The notes: generated by a model from the sequence alone, not told the origin. Positions 31,299 to 39,719 are shown, numbered from the stretch's first letter. The stretch is 64,000 nucleotides of DNA from Cystobacter ferrugineus (GCF_001887355.1 NZ_MPIN01000001.1:907932-971931); one strand, 5' to 3'. Made by a program: numbers and translations.

Positions 31299-31337
31299 GA
31301 TATATGAATCGCCTTGCGGCGTTCTCGTGAAGTCGCT

Positions 31338-31416
31338 GGCGGGCTCAGGAGCGGCGGGACGCCAGCATCACCTCGGTGGGATCCTTCCCGCTGAAGGAGC
31401 TGGCGAGCCCGTGGGC
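31338..31416. repeat. Right copy of the 79-bp direct repeat (native nagZ 3' end)
   Basis: This copy is continuous with the intact nagZ reading frame and is therefore the functional version. It includes the stop codon at 31345-31347 and seven bases beyond. The mate is at 26707-26785, 4631 bases away. Confidence 0.95.
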
Positions 31417-32454
31417 GAGCGCGCGGTGCTGCTCGTCGCCGAGCGTGGCGAGCCGATCCTCGGGGCCATGGGCGAAGCGCGACTCGAGCCGGGCCAGGCG
31501 GCGGTGGGCCTCGGCGATGCGCTCGCGAGGAACGCGGCCGGACTCCACCGCGCGCACCAGGGCCGCGATGGCGCGGCGCTGCACGTCCGCCTGGTGGCAC
31601 ACGAGGAACAGATCCACTCCGGCCAGCGTGCCCTGCACCGCGGCTTCCTCCACCGAGTAGTGGTCCGCGATGGCCTTCATCTCCAGGTCATCGCTCACCA
31701 GCACCCCATCGAAGCCCAGCTCCTCGCGCAGCAGGCCGTTGAGCGCGCGGGGGCTCATGGTGGCGGGCACCTTCGGATCGAGCGCGTCGAAGAGCACGTG
31801 GGCCGTCATCAGCGAGGCGAGCCCCGCCTGGGCGAAGGCGCGGAAGGGCACCAGCTCCACGCGGCGCAGGCGCTCCAGGTCATGTGGCAGCCGGGGCAGG
31901 GTGAGGTGGCTGTCGGTGGTGGTGTCGCCGTGTCCCGGGAAGTGCTTGCCGCACGAGGCCACGCCGCCGGCCTCGAGTCCCCGGGCCAGGGCCACGCCCA
32001 TGCGCGCCACCTCGTCCGGATCCCGGCTGAAGCTGCGGTCGCCGATGACGGGGTTGGTGGGGTTGGTGTCCACGTCGAGCACGGGCGCGAAGTCCCAGTC
32101 GAAGCCCACCGCGCGCAGCTCGTGCGCGAGCAGCCGTCCCACGCGCTCCATCAGGGCGGTGTCCTGGCGCTGGCCCAGCTCGCGCATGGAGGGCAGGGTG
32201 GTGAAGGGCTCACCCCGGAGCCGAGCCACCCGGCCTCCCTCCTGGTCCACGGAGAGGATGAAGGGGCGGCCCGCCCGAGACTTGATCTCCCGGCACAGGG
32301 CGGCCGTCTCCTGGGCCGTGCCCACGTTGCGCTTGAAGAGGATGGCGCCGAAGAGGCCATCATCCATCAGCCTGGCGAAGTCGTCGTCGACGCGGGGGCC
32401 GGGAAAGCCCACCATGAAGAGCCGGGCGCAGTCCCGGTAGAGAGCGTTGCTCAT
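31345..32454 (-). CDS. nagZ: Beta-N-acetylhexosaminidase, GH3
   Basis: The 369-residue cytosolic enzyme removes N-acetylglucosamine from 1,6-anhydro-muropeptides during peptidoglycan recycling. LSVDQEGGRVARL marks the substrate site, GKHFPGHGDTTTDSH supplies the conserved Lys-His and the Asp-His dyad typical of NagZ, and FDGVLVSDDLEM contains the nucleophile Asp. ATG 32454 is preferred over an upstream GTG at 32463. The last 24 codons are duplicated 4.6 kb away at the far end of the cassette. The C-terminal 20 residues, past the barrel, are variable and presumably tolerate replacement. Confidence 0.92.
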   Translation of the reverse strand: MSNALYRDCARLFMVGFPGPRVDDDFARLMDDGLFGAILFKRNVGTAQETAALCREIKSRAGRPFILSVDQEGGRVARLRGEPFTTLPSMRELGQRQDTALMERVGRLLAHELRAVGFDWDFAPVLDVDTNPTNPVIGDRSFSRDPDEVARMGVALARGLEAGGVASCGKHFPGHGDTTTDSHLTLPRLPHDLERLRRVELVPFRAFAQAGLASLMTAHVLFDALDPKVPATMSPRALNGLLREELGFDGVLVSDDLEMKAIADHYSVEEAAVQGTLAGVDLFLVCHQADVQRRAIAALVRAVESGRVPRERIAEAHRRLARLESRFAHGPEDRLATLGDEQHRALAHGLASSFSGKDPTEVMLASRRS

Positions 32455-32608
32455 GGGCCGCACTGTCTCACGGCCCTGGCGCCCTGGGCAGGGGAGAACC
32501 CTCGTCGTGTCCTCCGTTTGTCATGGCCCGTGGGAGGGTGGGCAGGGGAGCGGGGAAGGGTTCGAGCCTTGCCGCCTCCGCGTCAGAGGCACGCGAGCGG
32601 CGGCCGTG

Positions 32609-33751
32609 TCACGAGTCCTTTCGCCCAGACGCGTGGGCCCCGCCGTCCAGCACCTCGCAGAGGGTCGTGGCCTGGAGGGCCCGGTCGAACCAGCGGTCGA
32701 GCGTGTCCAGGTCCGTGCAGTCGAGGACGCGCTGCCGGGCTCCTTCCTCCACGTGAATCCCCCGGAGGGCGAGAATTCTCAGGATGGACTCGGCACGTCC
32801 TCGGCTCATCCCCCGTGCCAGACCCTCTTCCCTGCCTCGCACCAACCCCTTCTCCATCCCCTGCGCCAGGCCCTGCTGACGTCCCTGCTCGATGAGTTCC
32901 TCGCCATAGCTCCGCATCAACTCCTCCGTGCGTTGCTCATCCAGCACTGAATGTAGCACCTGCCCCGTGGCGTCGTGGACGGCCTTGTCCCCGGTCCACA
33001 GCAGGTAACGGATGACCACCCGCAGGTGTTCGGCGCCCTCTGGTGCCGCCTGGACCTGGGCGAAGAGGCCCACCCACTCCGGCAGCTTGCGCGCCAGTTC
33101 CTCGGTACGCCCGTAGCGCAGCACCAACCACGCCAACCGGGCCAGCGGAGGACCAGGGCGTGCTTTCAACGCCTCTTCCCGCTCCGCCGTCAGGTCATCG
33201 AGCAGGTACTCGAAGCGCGGCACCCATGCTCGCCAGCGCTGCCGCTCCTCCTCGCTGTCCCCCGGCAGCTCGAACAGGTCCTCCACCCGCCGCGGTGCGC
33301 TCCAGGCTCCCTCCGGCCCGTGGTACATCACCAGCGGGAGGATGACCGGCAACATGTGCTCCGGGTGCTCCTGACGCCAGCGCTCCACGTGGCGCACCAC
33401 GTAGCGCAGCATCCTCAGGGCCATCCACCGGTCCACCGAGGACTGGTGCTCCAGCAGCACGTACAGCAGCAGCGAGCGGCCCGTGCGCAGGCGGGCGGTG
33501 AAGAGCAAGTCGCTCTCGGTCTCGCGCAGTTCCGGGTCCACCACGCTGCCGGGCTCCAGGCGCAGCGTCGACCAGTCAGGCCGTGGACGTCCGCGCTCGC
33601 CTCCCTTGGTCTCGGCGGCGAGATGCCCAGCCTGCCGGGAGGGGCCTCCCACGGGTCCGACCGAGCCGTACGAATCGTCTCGTACAAATCGTCTGACACC
33701 TTCTCGAGTACAAATCGTCTGACACCTTCTCGAGACACCTTCTCGAGACAC
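32609..33751 (-). CDS. Rpn-family nuclease/putative transposase with degenerate N-terminus
   Basis: Residues from about 59 onward match Rpn (recombination-promoting nuclease, PD-(D/E)XK) proteins: DWSTLRLEPGSVVDPELRE, TESDLLFTARL, LYVLLEHQSSVDRWMALR, and the Gln/Gly-rich C-terminal helix ending before the variable tail. Family members normally begin with a PHDALFK-type segment; here the region before residue 59 is unlike it and partly encoded by the 13-bp repeat array. The only upstream start is a GTG at 33751 inside the repeats. The gene is therefore probably 5'-damaged or uses an unrecognised start; activity is doubtful. Confidence 0.6.
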   Translation of the reverse strand: MSREGVSRRCQTICTREGVRRFVRDDSYGSVGPVGGPSRQAGHLAAETKGGERGRPRPDWSTLRLEPGSVVDPELRETESDLLFTARLRTGRSLLLYVLLEHQSSVDRWMALRMLRYVVRHVERWRQEHPEHMLPVILPLVMYHGPEGAWSAPRRVEDLFELPGDSEEERQRWRAWVPRFEYLLDDLTAEREEALKARPGPPLARLAWLVLRYGRTEELARKLPEWVGLFAQVQAAPEGAEHLRVVIRYLLWTGDKAVHDATGQVLHSVLDEQRTEELMRSYGEELIEQGRQQGLAQGMEKGLVRGREEGLARGMSRGRAESILRILALRGIHVEEGARQRVLDCTDLDTLDRWFDRALQATTLCEVLDGGAHASGRKDS

Positions 33752-33759
33752 CTTCTCGA
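33668..33759. repeat. Array of two 13-bp units (GTACAAATCGTCT, GACACCTTCTCGA)
   Basis: After a variant copy at 33668-33680, the order from 33682 is A-B-A-B-B-B, where A is GTACAAATCGTCT and B is GACACCTTCTCGA, each exactly 13 bases and repeated without gaps to 33759. The array sits at the broken 5' end of the Rpn-like gene and 30 bases before the next plus-strand gene. Related GACACC units recur near 35180 and 36987. Confidence 0.9.
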
Positions 33760-33788
33760 GGGTTCATCTCCTTCCTTGGAGCCCCATC

Positions 33789-34115
33789 ATGTCTCTTCGC
33801 TCACGCACCCGCCCTCACGTCTGGGGGATGGTGCTCGCCACGTCGCTCTCGATTCCCCCGGCCCATGCACGCGAAAACGCGCTCGTCATCCGCTCGCCAG
33901 AGCCGGACGCGGTCCAGACGGTCGTGACCGGTCATGGCCCCGCCGCGAGCGTCGCCATGCCAGACGGCCCCGCCTCCATGACGCCGCGCTGGCTCGTCGC
34001 GCGGGCGGAGTGGATCCAGAAGCAACCCGTCATCGAGGACGCGGGCCTGTCGAAGGGCAGCGGCCTCTGGTATCGCTTCTCCGACGAGCAGACGGGCATC
34101 GTGCACTGCCACTGA
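33789..34115 (+). CDS. Small predicted exported protein
   Basis: A 108-residue protein with a signal peptide (GMVLATSLSIPPAHA) and a polar mature region of about 80 residues ending in TGIVHCH. No family is recognised. TTGGAGCCCC precedes the ATG by eight bases. It stands alone between the repeat array and the RlpA-like gene. Confidence 0.55.
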   Translation: MSLRSRTRPHVWGMVLATSLSIPPAHARENALVIRSPEPDAVQTVVTGHGPAASVAMPDGPASMTPRWLVARAEWIQKQPVIEDAGLSKGSGLWYRFSDEQTGIVHCH

Positions 34116-34181
34116 TCTCAGCTTCGGCCGAGAGCCTCATGAACCACGGCTCTCGGCTGGCCAGAAATGGCGAAAGTCGAG

Positions 34182-35048
34182 TCAGAGGATCTGGTACTGC
34201 ACGGCAATGTTGCCGAGATCGGTATTGGCAATCGTCGAGAAGGCGCCGTAGGTGAGGTCCAGACAAACCGGGGAGCGAAAGCCCCCGCGGTCATTGATGG
34301 TCACCGTGACCGACTTGCCCTGGTAGGTCACCTTCACCTGGGTACCAAACGGCAGGGAGTTGTGGGCGGCCTTGAGCGCCATTCTGTGGAAGGGCTCACC
34401 ACTGGCGGTCGGCCATCCCTCGGGAATCTCGCCCTCCGCCCCGTACCAGGTCGCATTACAAGTGGCGATGGGGCCTCCCTGCGGCAGGCCAGAGATCGTC
34501 AACTGCTCCCACGGGCCCTGCGCAGGGCCATACGCGGCCACCGTGCCGCCGCCGCCGTTCTCCGCGAGCACCCAATGGCCGGTCTCCGTCTGCAGGCCGA
34601 CGATGTCGCCGTTGGAGATCACGCCGCTCCCGTTCTGCTTGACGATGCGGAACGTCTCCCAGGTGAGGCGATTCCAGGTGGCGGCGTTCAGCGTGGAGCC
34701 GCCCCCGTTCACGGCCTGGAAATACTGGCCGTTTCCCGCGCGAATGAAGATCGTGTCCCCACTCTCGAGGGCCCCGCCGTTGATGTCCTCGAGCGTGAAC
34801 TTCTCCCACTCCAGCGCGGCCGTCGCCGTCGCGGTGACCGCGCCGCCGCCATTGTCTTGAGCTCCAATATATTGGCCGCCGAGCACCGTTTTGAAACTCA
34901 CGCCCGAGGTGAGCAACGCACTCGAGGAGGTCTCTGTCGTGTCGTCTTGGCCCTCGGACGAACCGCCCGCCGGGTCGCACGCGCTCGTGAAGAGCAGGAT
35001 TGCGCTCGCGGCATGAAGGAGACGCCTTGAATTTCTGCGATGGAGCAT
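34182..35048 (-). CDS. Lipoprotein with trefoil-like repeats and RlpA-type barrel
   Basis: The 288-residue product begins with a signal and a lipobox-like TSAC. Residues 45-175 contain three repeats around GQYxxAxNGGG with Asn/Gly-rich turns (GAQDNGGGAVTAT, QAVNGGGSTLNAA, LAENGGGGTVAAY), the pattern of fascin/beta-trefoil modules. The C-terminal 100 residues (ATWYGAEGEIPEGWPTA, then VTINDRGGF) are a double-psi beta-barrel as in RlpA/expansin proteins, which bind or cleave naked peptidoglycan glycan strands; the conserved Asp of NDRG is present. ATG 35048 begins the signal peptide. An envelope carbohydrate-binding or lytic role is inferred. Confidence 0.82.
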   Translation of the reverse strand: MLHRRNSRRLLHAASAILLFTSACDPAGGSSEGQDDTTETSSSALLTSGVSFKTVLGGQYIGAQDNGGGAVTATATAALEWEKFTLEDINGGALESGDTIFIRAGNGQYFQAVNGGGSTLNAATWNRLTWETFRIVKQNGSGVISNGDIVGLQTETGHWVLAENGGGGTVAAYGPAQGPWEQLTISGLPQGGPIATCNATWYGAEGEIPEGWPTASGEPFHRMALKAAHNSLPFGTQVKVTYQGKSVTVTINDRGGFRSPVCLDLTYGAFSTIANTDLGNIAVQYQIL

Positions 35049-35179
35049 GGAGCCTGCCTTGATTGGATTAGGGTGGAGTCTTGCCACCCGCCTAGAGGCT
35101 CTTGCGGCGATATTCGGGTCACCAGAATCGACAGGGGGCGCCCTGAATCCCACCACTTCATCGCCAGCACGAAGTGCCT

Positions 35180-35207
35180 GACACCTTCTCGGCAGACACC
35201 CTCTCGG
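35180..35207. repeat. Two dispersed GACACC-type 13-bp units
   Basis: GACACCTTCTCGG at 35180-35192 and GACACCCTCTCGG at 35195-35207 match unit B of the array at 33.7 kb. Seven bases after them begins a detached histidine-kinase tail. Confidence 0.75.
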
Positions 35208-35213
35208 GCCCAC

Positions 35214-35288
35214 GGAGGGCTCATCTGGGTGGAGAGTTCGCCCGGGGTCCGGACGACGTTCACGATGGAACTGCCGCTCGACCCCTGA
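35214..35288 (+). pseudogene. Remnant: last 24 codons of a histidine kinase
   Basis: The frame GGLIWVESSPGVRTTFTMEL followed by PLDP and a stop is the standard end of a HATPase_c domain (G-box 2 glycine pair and the final strand). Nothing resembling the rest of a kinase is found upstream; the RlpA-like gene promoter and the GACACC units stand directly before it. It lies within the otherwise empty 365-base gap 35049-35413; a C-rich tract (35320-35335) fills the rest. Confidence 0.65.
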
Positions 35289-35413
35289 ATCCGCCGCTCA
35301 CCTCGCCCTCGCCCCCCCCCCCGCGGGCCCTGGTGCCCCAGGAGGGGTGGGCCGGACTGTTGCTGGAGGTCCACCGCTCCGCGCCGCGGGACTTTGACAC
35401 CCTTTAGCGCTGC

Positions 35414-35821
35414 TCAGCAGGTGCGCTTGATCTGGCCGGTGTCGCAGTTCAGCTTGCGTTGGCAGATCTGGCAGGCCGGGTCGGTGCTCGCCGGATCCTG
35501 GTAACAGCTCCAGAGCGACGGGTCGGTTCCGGTAGAGGAACAGGACGCATCACCGACGTCGAAGTAGCCAACCTGGATGCCGATCTTGATGCAGCGGTCC
35601 GCGCCGCTGAAGACGTGGTTGTTGATGGTCGCCGGAGTGTTGTAGCAGGCCTCCGTCGAGGACTGTCCCTCGGGGACACCGGTCAGCCAGCCGGTGTAGG
35701 TGCGAAACCCGTCGCACTTGCATTCTTCCGCGGGAGCAATGGCGTACCAGTAGGGGTCGGCGCTCGCGGTGGTCGCCGACAGGGTCAAGGCCAGGACCGC
35801 ACTGAGGAATGTCTTGCTCAT
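35414..35821 (-). CDS. Small exported cysteine-rich protein
   Basis: A 135-residue protein with a clear signal peptide (LALTLSATTASA) and about eleven cysteines in the mature part, including CKCDGF, CSSTG and CQICQRKLNC, so several disulfides are likely. No family is recognised. A related composition is seen in small secreted proteins of myxobacteria. The ATG at 35821 is followed by the AT-poor signal region; no partner gene adjoins it. Confidence 0.7.
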   Translation of the reverse strand: MSKTFLSAVLALTLSATTASADPYWYAIAPAEECKCDGFRTYTGWLTGVPEGQSSTEACYNTPATINNHVFSGADRCIKIGIQVGYFDVGDASCSSTGTDPSLWSCYQDPASTDPACQICQRKLNCDTGQIKRTC

Positions 35822-35965
35822 CAGGTTCTCCGGGTGGGTGTTGCGCGAGGCCAGAGGCCCGGCCTCGTGGTGCGCGGTACGCTACAGCGCGGCACGCGCG
35901 CGCACCTCGATCCTACCGTGAAACGCTCCGCCGGTGTTGTTCGAGCAGGTCCTGGGCAGTGTTTC

Positions 35966-36958
35966 TCATGGAGGTCCGCCCCCCGCGTCGGCCCCAGCGG
36001 GGCACACGTCCGGCGGAGAGCCCTCGAGGCGGCAGTATTTGGCCAGGGTCTCACAGTACCTGCTCATCCCCTGGGCACAGGCTTCGCCCCATCGCCTGGC
36101 GAGGACCCTCATGTCCTGGTCCGTCTCCGCCACCTCGCGCTGCTTGGGTGAGAGTTCCTGCCATTGCGCCTCGTTGAGCGCCTGGAGTGCCTTGGCCCGC
36201 TGCCTCAGCCGGGCCACGGCCCCCACGTCCCCGAGCCCCTCGGCGATGTCCGCGGCGAGGGTGCAGTACTTGGGGGGGATCCCCTGGGGCGACAGCATCT
36301 GCTCGCAGATGTGCTCCAGACAGGGTCGGACGGCGGCGTAGAAGCCCAGCTCGGTGCTGGGGCTCCAGGGGCGCTCGGACCAGGGCACGGCGACCTCGGG
36401 ACATGCCAGACGGTAGGAGCGGGTCACCGTCTCCATTCCGGGCTCTCCCCTGATCAGCGGCAGGACCTCCTGGCACAGCGGCGAGGACTTGACGCCCAAG
36501 GAGGATTCGCCCGCGTCGGCGCTGGCCGGGAGCTCGCACATCCGGCTCATGCACTCCATGCTGATGAGTTGGGCGGCTAGCTGGGAGGGCCGCTCGGCCT
36601 GACCCCAGCTGATGGCGGCGAAGCGCGGGCAGAGTTGCTCCACCTGGGCCCGGAACTGCTCCTTCGACACTCCTGGGGTCTCCAAGGGGGCATGGCCCTG
36701 GGTGTCATCGGAGGGCGGCTGGAAGGGTTGGCGCGAGGGAGGCCGGGAGGCCCACACGCCGAGCCCGATCAGCACCAGGGTTCCTCCTACCAGGAGCAGC
36801 GAGAGCCACCAGGAGGAGCGTTGCCCCGGCGCTGGAGGGGGAGGAGTGGGCGGCTTCTTGCCTCCAGAGCGCGACCTGGAGCGGGCGGCGAGCGCCAGGG
36901 GCAGCAGCAACACCAGGGTGGAGGGCCACGAAGTGGGGTCGGCCGGGAGCGAAATCAT
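35966..36958 (-). CDS. Membrane protein of unknown function, periplasmic Cys-rich domain
   Basis: The 330-residue protein has two N-terminal hydrophobic segments (LVLLLPLALAA and LSLLLVGGTLVLIGLGVWA) separated by a basic Pro-rich loop, then about 230 soluble residues with at least ten Cys (MECMSRMCELP, CLEHICEQM, YCETLAKYC). ATG 36958 opens directly before the first segment; the longer in-frame upstream stretch passes through a GACACC-type repeat and is rejected. No known domain was identified. Confidence 0.68.
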   Translation of the reverse strand: MISLPADPTSWPSTLVLLLPLALAARSRSRSGGKKPPTPPPPAPGQRSSWWLSLLLVGGTLVLIGLGVWASRPPSRQPFQPPSDDTQGHAPLETPGVSKEQFRAQVEQLCPRFAAISWGQAERPSQLAAQLISMECMSRMCELPASADAGESSLGVKSSPLCQEVLPLIRGEPGMETVTRSYRLACPEVAVPWSERPWSPSTELGFYAAVRPCLEHICEQMLSPQGIPPKYCTLAADIAEGLGDVGAVARLRQRAKALQALNEAQWQELSPKQREVAETDQDMRVLARRWGEACAQGMSRYCETLAKYCRLEGSPPDVCPAGADAGGGPP

Positions 36959-36986
36959 GGCGGGAGTGTATGCCCCAGAGCAGGCA

Positions 36987-36997
36987 GAGAAGGTGTC
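36987..36997. repeat. Dispersed GACACC-type unit, reverse orientation
   Basis: GAGAAGGTGTC is the reverse complement of the GACACCTTCTC core of the 13-bp unit found at 33.7 and 35.2 kb; upstream of it on the minus strand is AAGTTCTTT. It lies 29 bases before the membrane-protein start. Confidence 0.5.
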
Positions 36998-37369
36998 AAA
37001 GAACTTGTTCAGTGGGCACAGGAGAAGACCTCCAGCGCGAAGCTCCCGCGCGGCAGCCCGGCCCAATCCAGCCGAGGCTTGCGCTCCTTGTTCGGCTCCT
37101 GCCTCGCCGCTGCCTCAGCCGGCTCACTTGCCCCTTCCGGCTTTGACTCTGCCTCCGTTTGAGGGAACCCTGCGCAAGTGGTCCTCGCGTCTCTGGAGTC
37201 TCTGGGGAGCCTCCGACATGTCACTGACACGTCATTGATCGGTCAACCGAGCCTGGATGACAGAGGGCCTCGCCTCGCCCAGAGCGCGGCAGCAGCCAGC
37301 ACATCAGGCATGGCGTGTGCATGCTTCGAGATACGCATAAAAGCTTCAAATGACCGTGGAGGCGATGTC

Positions 37370-38263
37370 ATGGAACCGACGAGTTTGATCAGTGGTCTCG
37401 AGGCGGTTGTCAAGGCGGTGGGGTTCATCGTAGAGCACAGCAAAAGAGGCAACCCACTGTATAAAAAGATATACAAAGATTCCGTACTGACCTTCAAGGG
37501 GACAGACACGAGGGGCGGGCTCTCTCCCGAATACTCCGAGTGGTACTGGATCCCTGAGAATTTGGAGAAAGACTCAAAAAAATTCATCTTTCGGGATATC
37601 TACTTCTACCTGCCGACCCAACAGAATTCAAAACAAGTGAATTGGCTGCAGAGTATCTTGAGTAAGGACACGATTACGCTGCAAGACTTCTCGAACTGGT
37701 TCGAACTGCTGGAAGATGCGTCCGATGTCCTTTTCAAGAATGTGCATTTGTTTGAAAAGGTTGCGGAATCGAGGCTCTTTTCCATCCAACCAGGCACACT
37801 GAACCGTTATCTCCATAAGCATGCCTATGTCGTGCTGTTCGACAATGGGCAGAAAATATCCGACGCTGGGATGGAGAAGGTAAGAGAACTCGGGAACGCG
37901 GGTTTGTTGGCGAGTCTTACCGCTGCTACAGGATCGCCGAGCTTCCTGCACGCGCCGAATGGCGACTTCTCGAAGGCTCACCCGGACACGATCATCAACT
38001 ACACCACCTGGGATGGCTCGAACTGGACCGCCAGGTTCGACGGCACTCGTTTCGTTCATGCGCCGAATGGCGACTGGTCAAAGTCGAGGGCCGACACCAT
38101 CATGAATTACGTCAGCGTGGACGGCGGCAAATGGACTGTGCGGCTGGAGCAGCGTAATTTCCTTCACGCGCCTCAGGGAAACTTCGCGCGTGCCCATTCG
38201 AGCGACATCATCACCTATAAGGCCTGGGGTGGCTCGAACTGGACCGCTCGCCTGGTCTGGTGA
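37370..38263 (+). CDS. AT-richer orphan protein with three lectin-like repeats
   Basis: The 297-residue protein starts at ATG 37370, seven bases after GGAGG. Residues 1-190 form an unrecognised domain with aromatic, lysine-rich stretches (GGLSPEYSEWYWIP, FIFRDIYFYLPTQ). The last 110 residues are three copies of a 36-38 residue unit: FLHAPNGDFSKAHPDTIINY...WTARF, FVHAPNGDWSKSRADTIMNY...WTVRL, FLHAPQGNFARAHSSDIITY...WTARL. Conserved aromatic, Asn and Asp positions suggest carbohydrate binding. Many AAA/ATA codons occur in the N-terminal part, unlike neighbours, which indicates recent acquisition. No signal peptide is seen. Confidence 0.75.
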   Translation: MEPTSLISGLEAVVKAVGFIVEHSKRGNPLYKKIYKDSVLTFKGTDTRGGLSPEYSEWYWIPENLEKDSKKFIFRDIYFYLPTQQNSKQVNWLQSILSKDTITLQDFSNWFELLEDASDVLFKNVHLFEKVAESRLFSIQPGTLNRYLHKHAYVVLFDNGQKISDAGMEKVRELGNAGLLASLTAATGSPSFLHAPNGDFSKAHPDTIINYTTWDGSNWTARFDGTRFVHAPNGDWSKSRADTIMNYVSVDGGKWTVRLEQRNFLHAPQGNFARAHSSDIITYKAWGGSNWTARLVW

Positions 38264-38404
38264 CGCCGCGTCCCGCTGCGCGGGCCAGAGGAGTTCTGGC
38301 GCGCGTCCTGGCCCAGCATCAAGGGTGTGACGTACCGCCCTGGCCTCCTCGGAACATTCCAGCTCACGAAGAGGCCAGAACGGTGTCGGGCGGTGGAAGC
38401 CTCG

Positions 38405-39475
38405 TCAGAGGTGGCTGCTCAGCGCGCTCATCTGGGGCTTGTCCACGCCGCTCGCCGGCTCGAGCGAGAAGAAGTAGTTGCCCCACCAGGGACCACCTGC
38501 CCAGTACGTCCACCCGAGGTAGACATCCGAGTTCGCATCGACGTGGTCCAGGATGTTGTCGAGGGCGCTCAGGCAGACCGAGTCTGTTCCGCCGGCGAAC
38601 TCTCCCAGGAAGCCCTTCTTGCCGTTCGCGCGCAGCCAGTTCGTGAAGGCCTGCATCCGCTGTGCGCCGATGGTCGTGCTCACACAGGAGGACTGGGTGC
38701 CCGAGGAGTCGCTGTCCAGGTACTGATGGGCCTCGAAGGCGTAGTTGTTGCGGGGATCCTTGATCTGCAGCATCACCGTGCCGTTGGGCGTGCCGTACCA
38801 GTTGCTCGTCCACGAGTGAGCACCGGTCCACGCGTTGCCCGGCACGAGGATGAGCTGGGTGGCACCGGTGTTGCGAATGGCCTGGATGGCGGCGTTGGCC
38901 GCCGCCAGCCACTGCTCCGTGGGCATGCTGTGGGGCTCGTTCATGAGGCCGAAGATGACCTTCGTGTTGCCCTTGAACTCGTTGGCCAGGCGCGTCCAGA
39001 AGTCGGCGAAATCCGCGTTGGGAATACCCGAGCCGATGAGGGCACCGTTGTAGCGAGCGTAGTTGTGCGGATCCAGGATGACGACCGCGCCCTTGCCGGT
39101 GAGCCGGTTCACCGTCGTCTTCAGCCGGCTCAGCTCCGTGGCGTCGAAAGCGGCATTGCGCGTCCTCTGCAGCCGCTCCCACCTGAAAGGCAGGCGGAAC
39201 GTCGTCATGCCCTTGTTGATGTAATAATCCGCCGTGGTGTAGTTCGTGTAGGCGGGATCCGGGTAGACGTAGTCTTTGCCGTGTGTGCCCGGAATCGCCG
39301 AGCCGAACTCGGCACTCGCGAGGTTGATCCCACGGTACGGCAGGGGTCCGGCCAGCGTGTCCTCATTCACGCGGGTCTCCGGCTCCCGGGTCACGGACTG
39401 CTCCTCGAGCGGTCCACCACAACCCCAGAGAAACGCCCCCAGGGTGAGCCATCCCATCATTCGGGTGTTCTTCAT
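38405..39475 (-). CDS. Secreted GH5 endoglucanase (lipoprotein-like signal)
   Basis: A 356-residue cellulase-type enzyme. The signal ends in FLWGC, so it may be lipid-anchored. The GH5 barrel shows RLPFRWERLQ, HNYARYNG, the acid/base in GLMNEPHSM and the nucleophile in FLGEFAGG, with AHQYLDSDSSG near the substrate cleft, as in family 5 subfamily 5-like endoglucanases. It would hydrolyse beta-1,4-glucan outside the cell. GGAGGA lies nine bases before ATG 39475. No carbohydrate-binding module is attached. Confidence 0.88.
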   Translation of the reverse strand: MKNTRMMGWLTLGAFLWGCGGPLEEQSVTREPETRVNEDTLAGPLPYRGINLASAEFGSAIPGTHGKDYVYPDPAYTNYTTADYYINKGMTTFRLPFRWERLQRTRNAAFDATELSRLKTTVNRLTGKGAVVILDPHNYARYNGALIGSGIPNADFADFWTRLANEFKGNTKVIFGLMNEPHSMPTEQWLAAANAAIQAIRNTGATQLILVPGNAWTGAHSWTSNWYGTPNGTVMLQIKDPRNNYAFEAHQYLDSDSSGTQSSCVSTTIGAQRMQAFTNWLRANGKKGFLGEFAGGTDSVCLSALDNILDHVDANSDVYLGWTYWAGGPWWGNYFFSLEPASGVDKPQMSALSSHL

Positions 39476-39719
39476 ATGTGGTTTTCCTCCAACTTGTGGG
39501 ATGGGCAATGTGTGACCAATCCAAGATGAGGTCAAGCAAATTGAGGAAAACAATACTACCAGTGATTTGGAGCCTGTTTGGTGGGTGGATGGAAATGCAA
39601 GCCAGCCTGTTTCCAGCCTCTTTCAATGTTTATGGTGGAATTGCCCGCGGCGGAGCTGGAACTCCGCGGACGAGTGTTCTGGCGTGAGGGTGCGGACGAC
39701 TCGAGGGCTGCTTGGGGGC

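Larger units (their letters stand above)
26786..31416. mobile_element. 4.6-kb cassette bounded by direct repeats at the nagZ 3' end
   Basis: The segment between and including one copy of the 79-bp repeat carries four genes: a secreted glycan-binding-like protein on the minus strand and three plus-strand genes with cell-wall-related features. Removing 26786-31416 or 26707-31337 would leave a continuous nagZ end next to the lipoprotein genes, as expected if the cassette integrated at the gene end and restored it. No integrase or transposase gene is inside, so movement by homologous recombination or a helper recombinase is inferred. Confidence 0.6.

Noticed and set aside
33668-33759. Repeat array as a possible CRISPR
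   Set aside because: Units are contiguous 13-mers without spacers and no cas genes are near.
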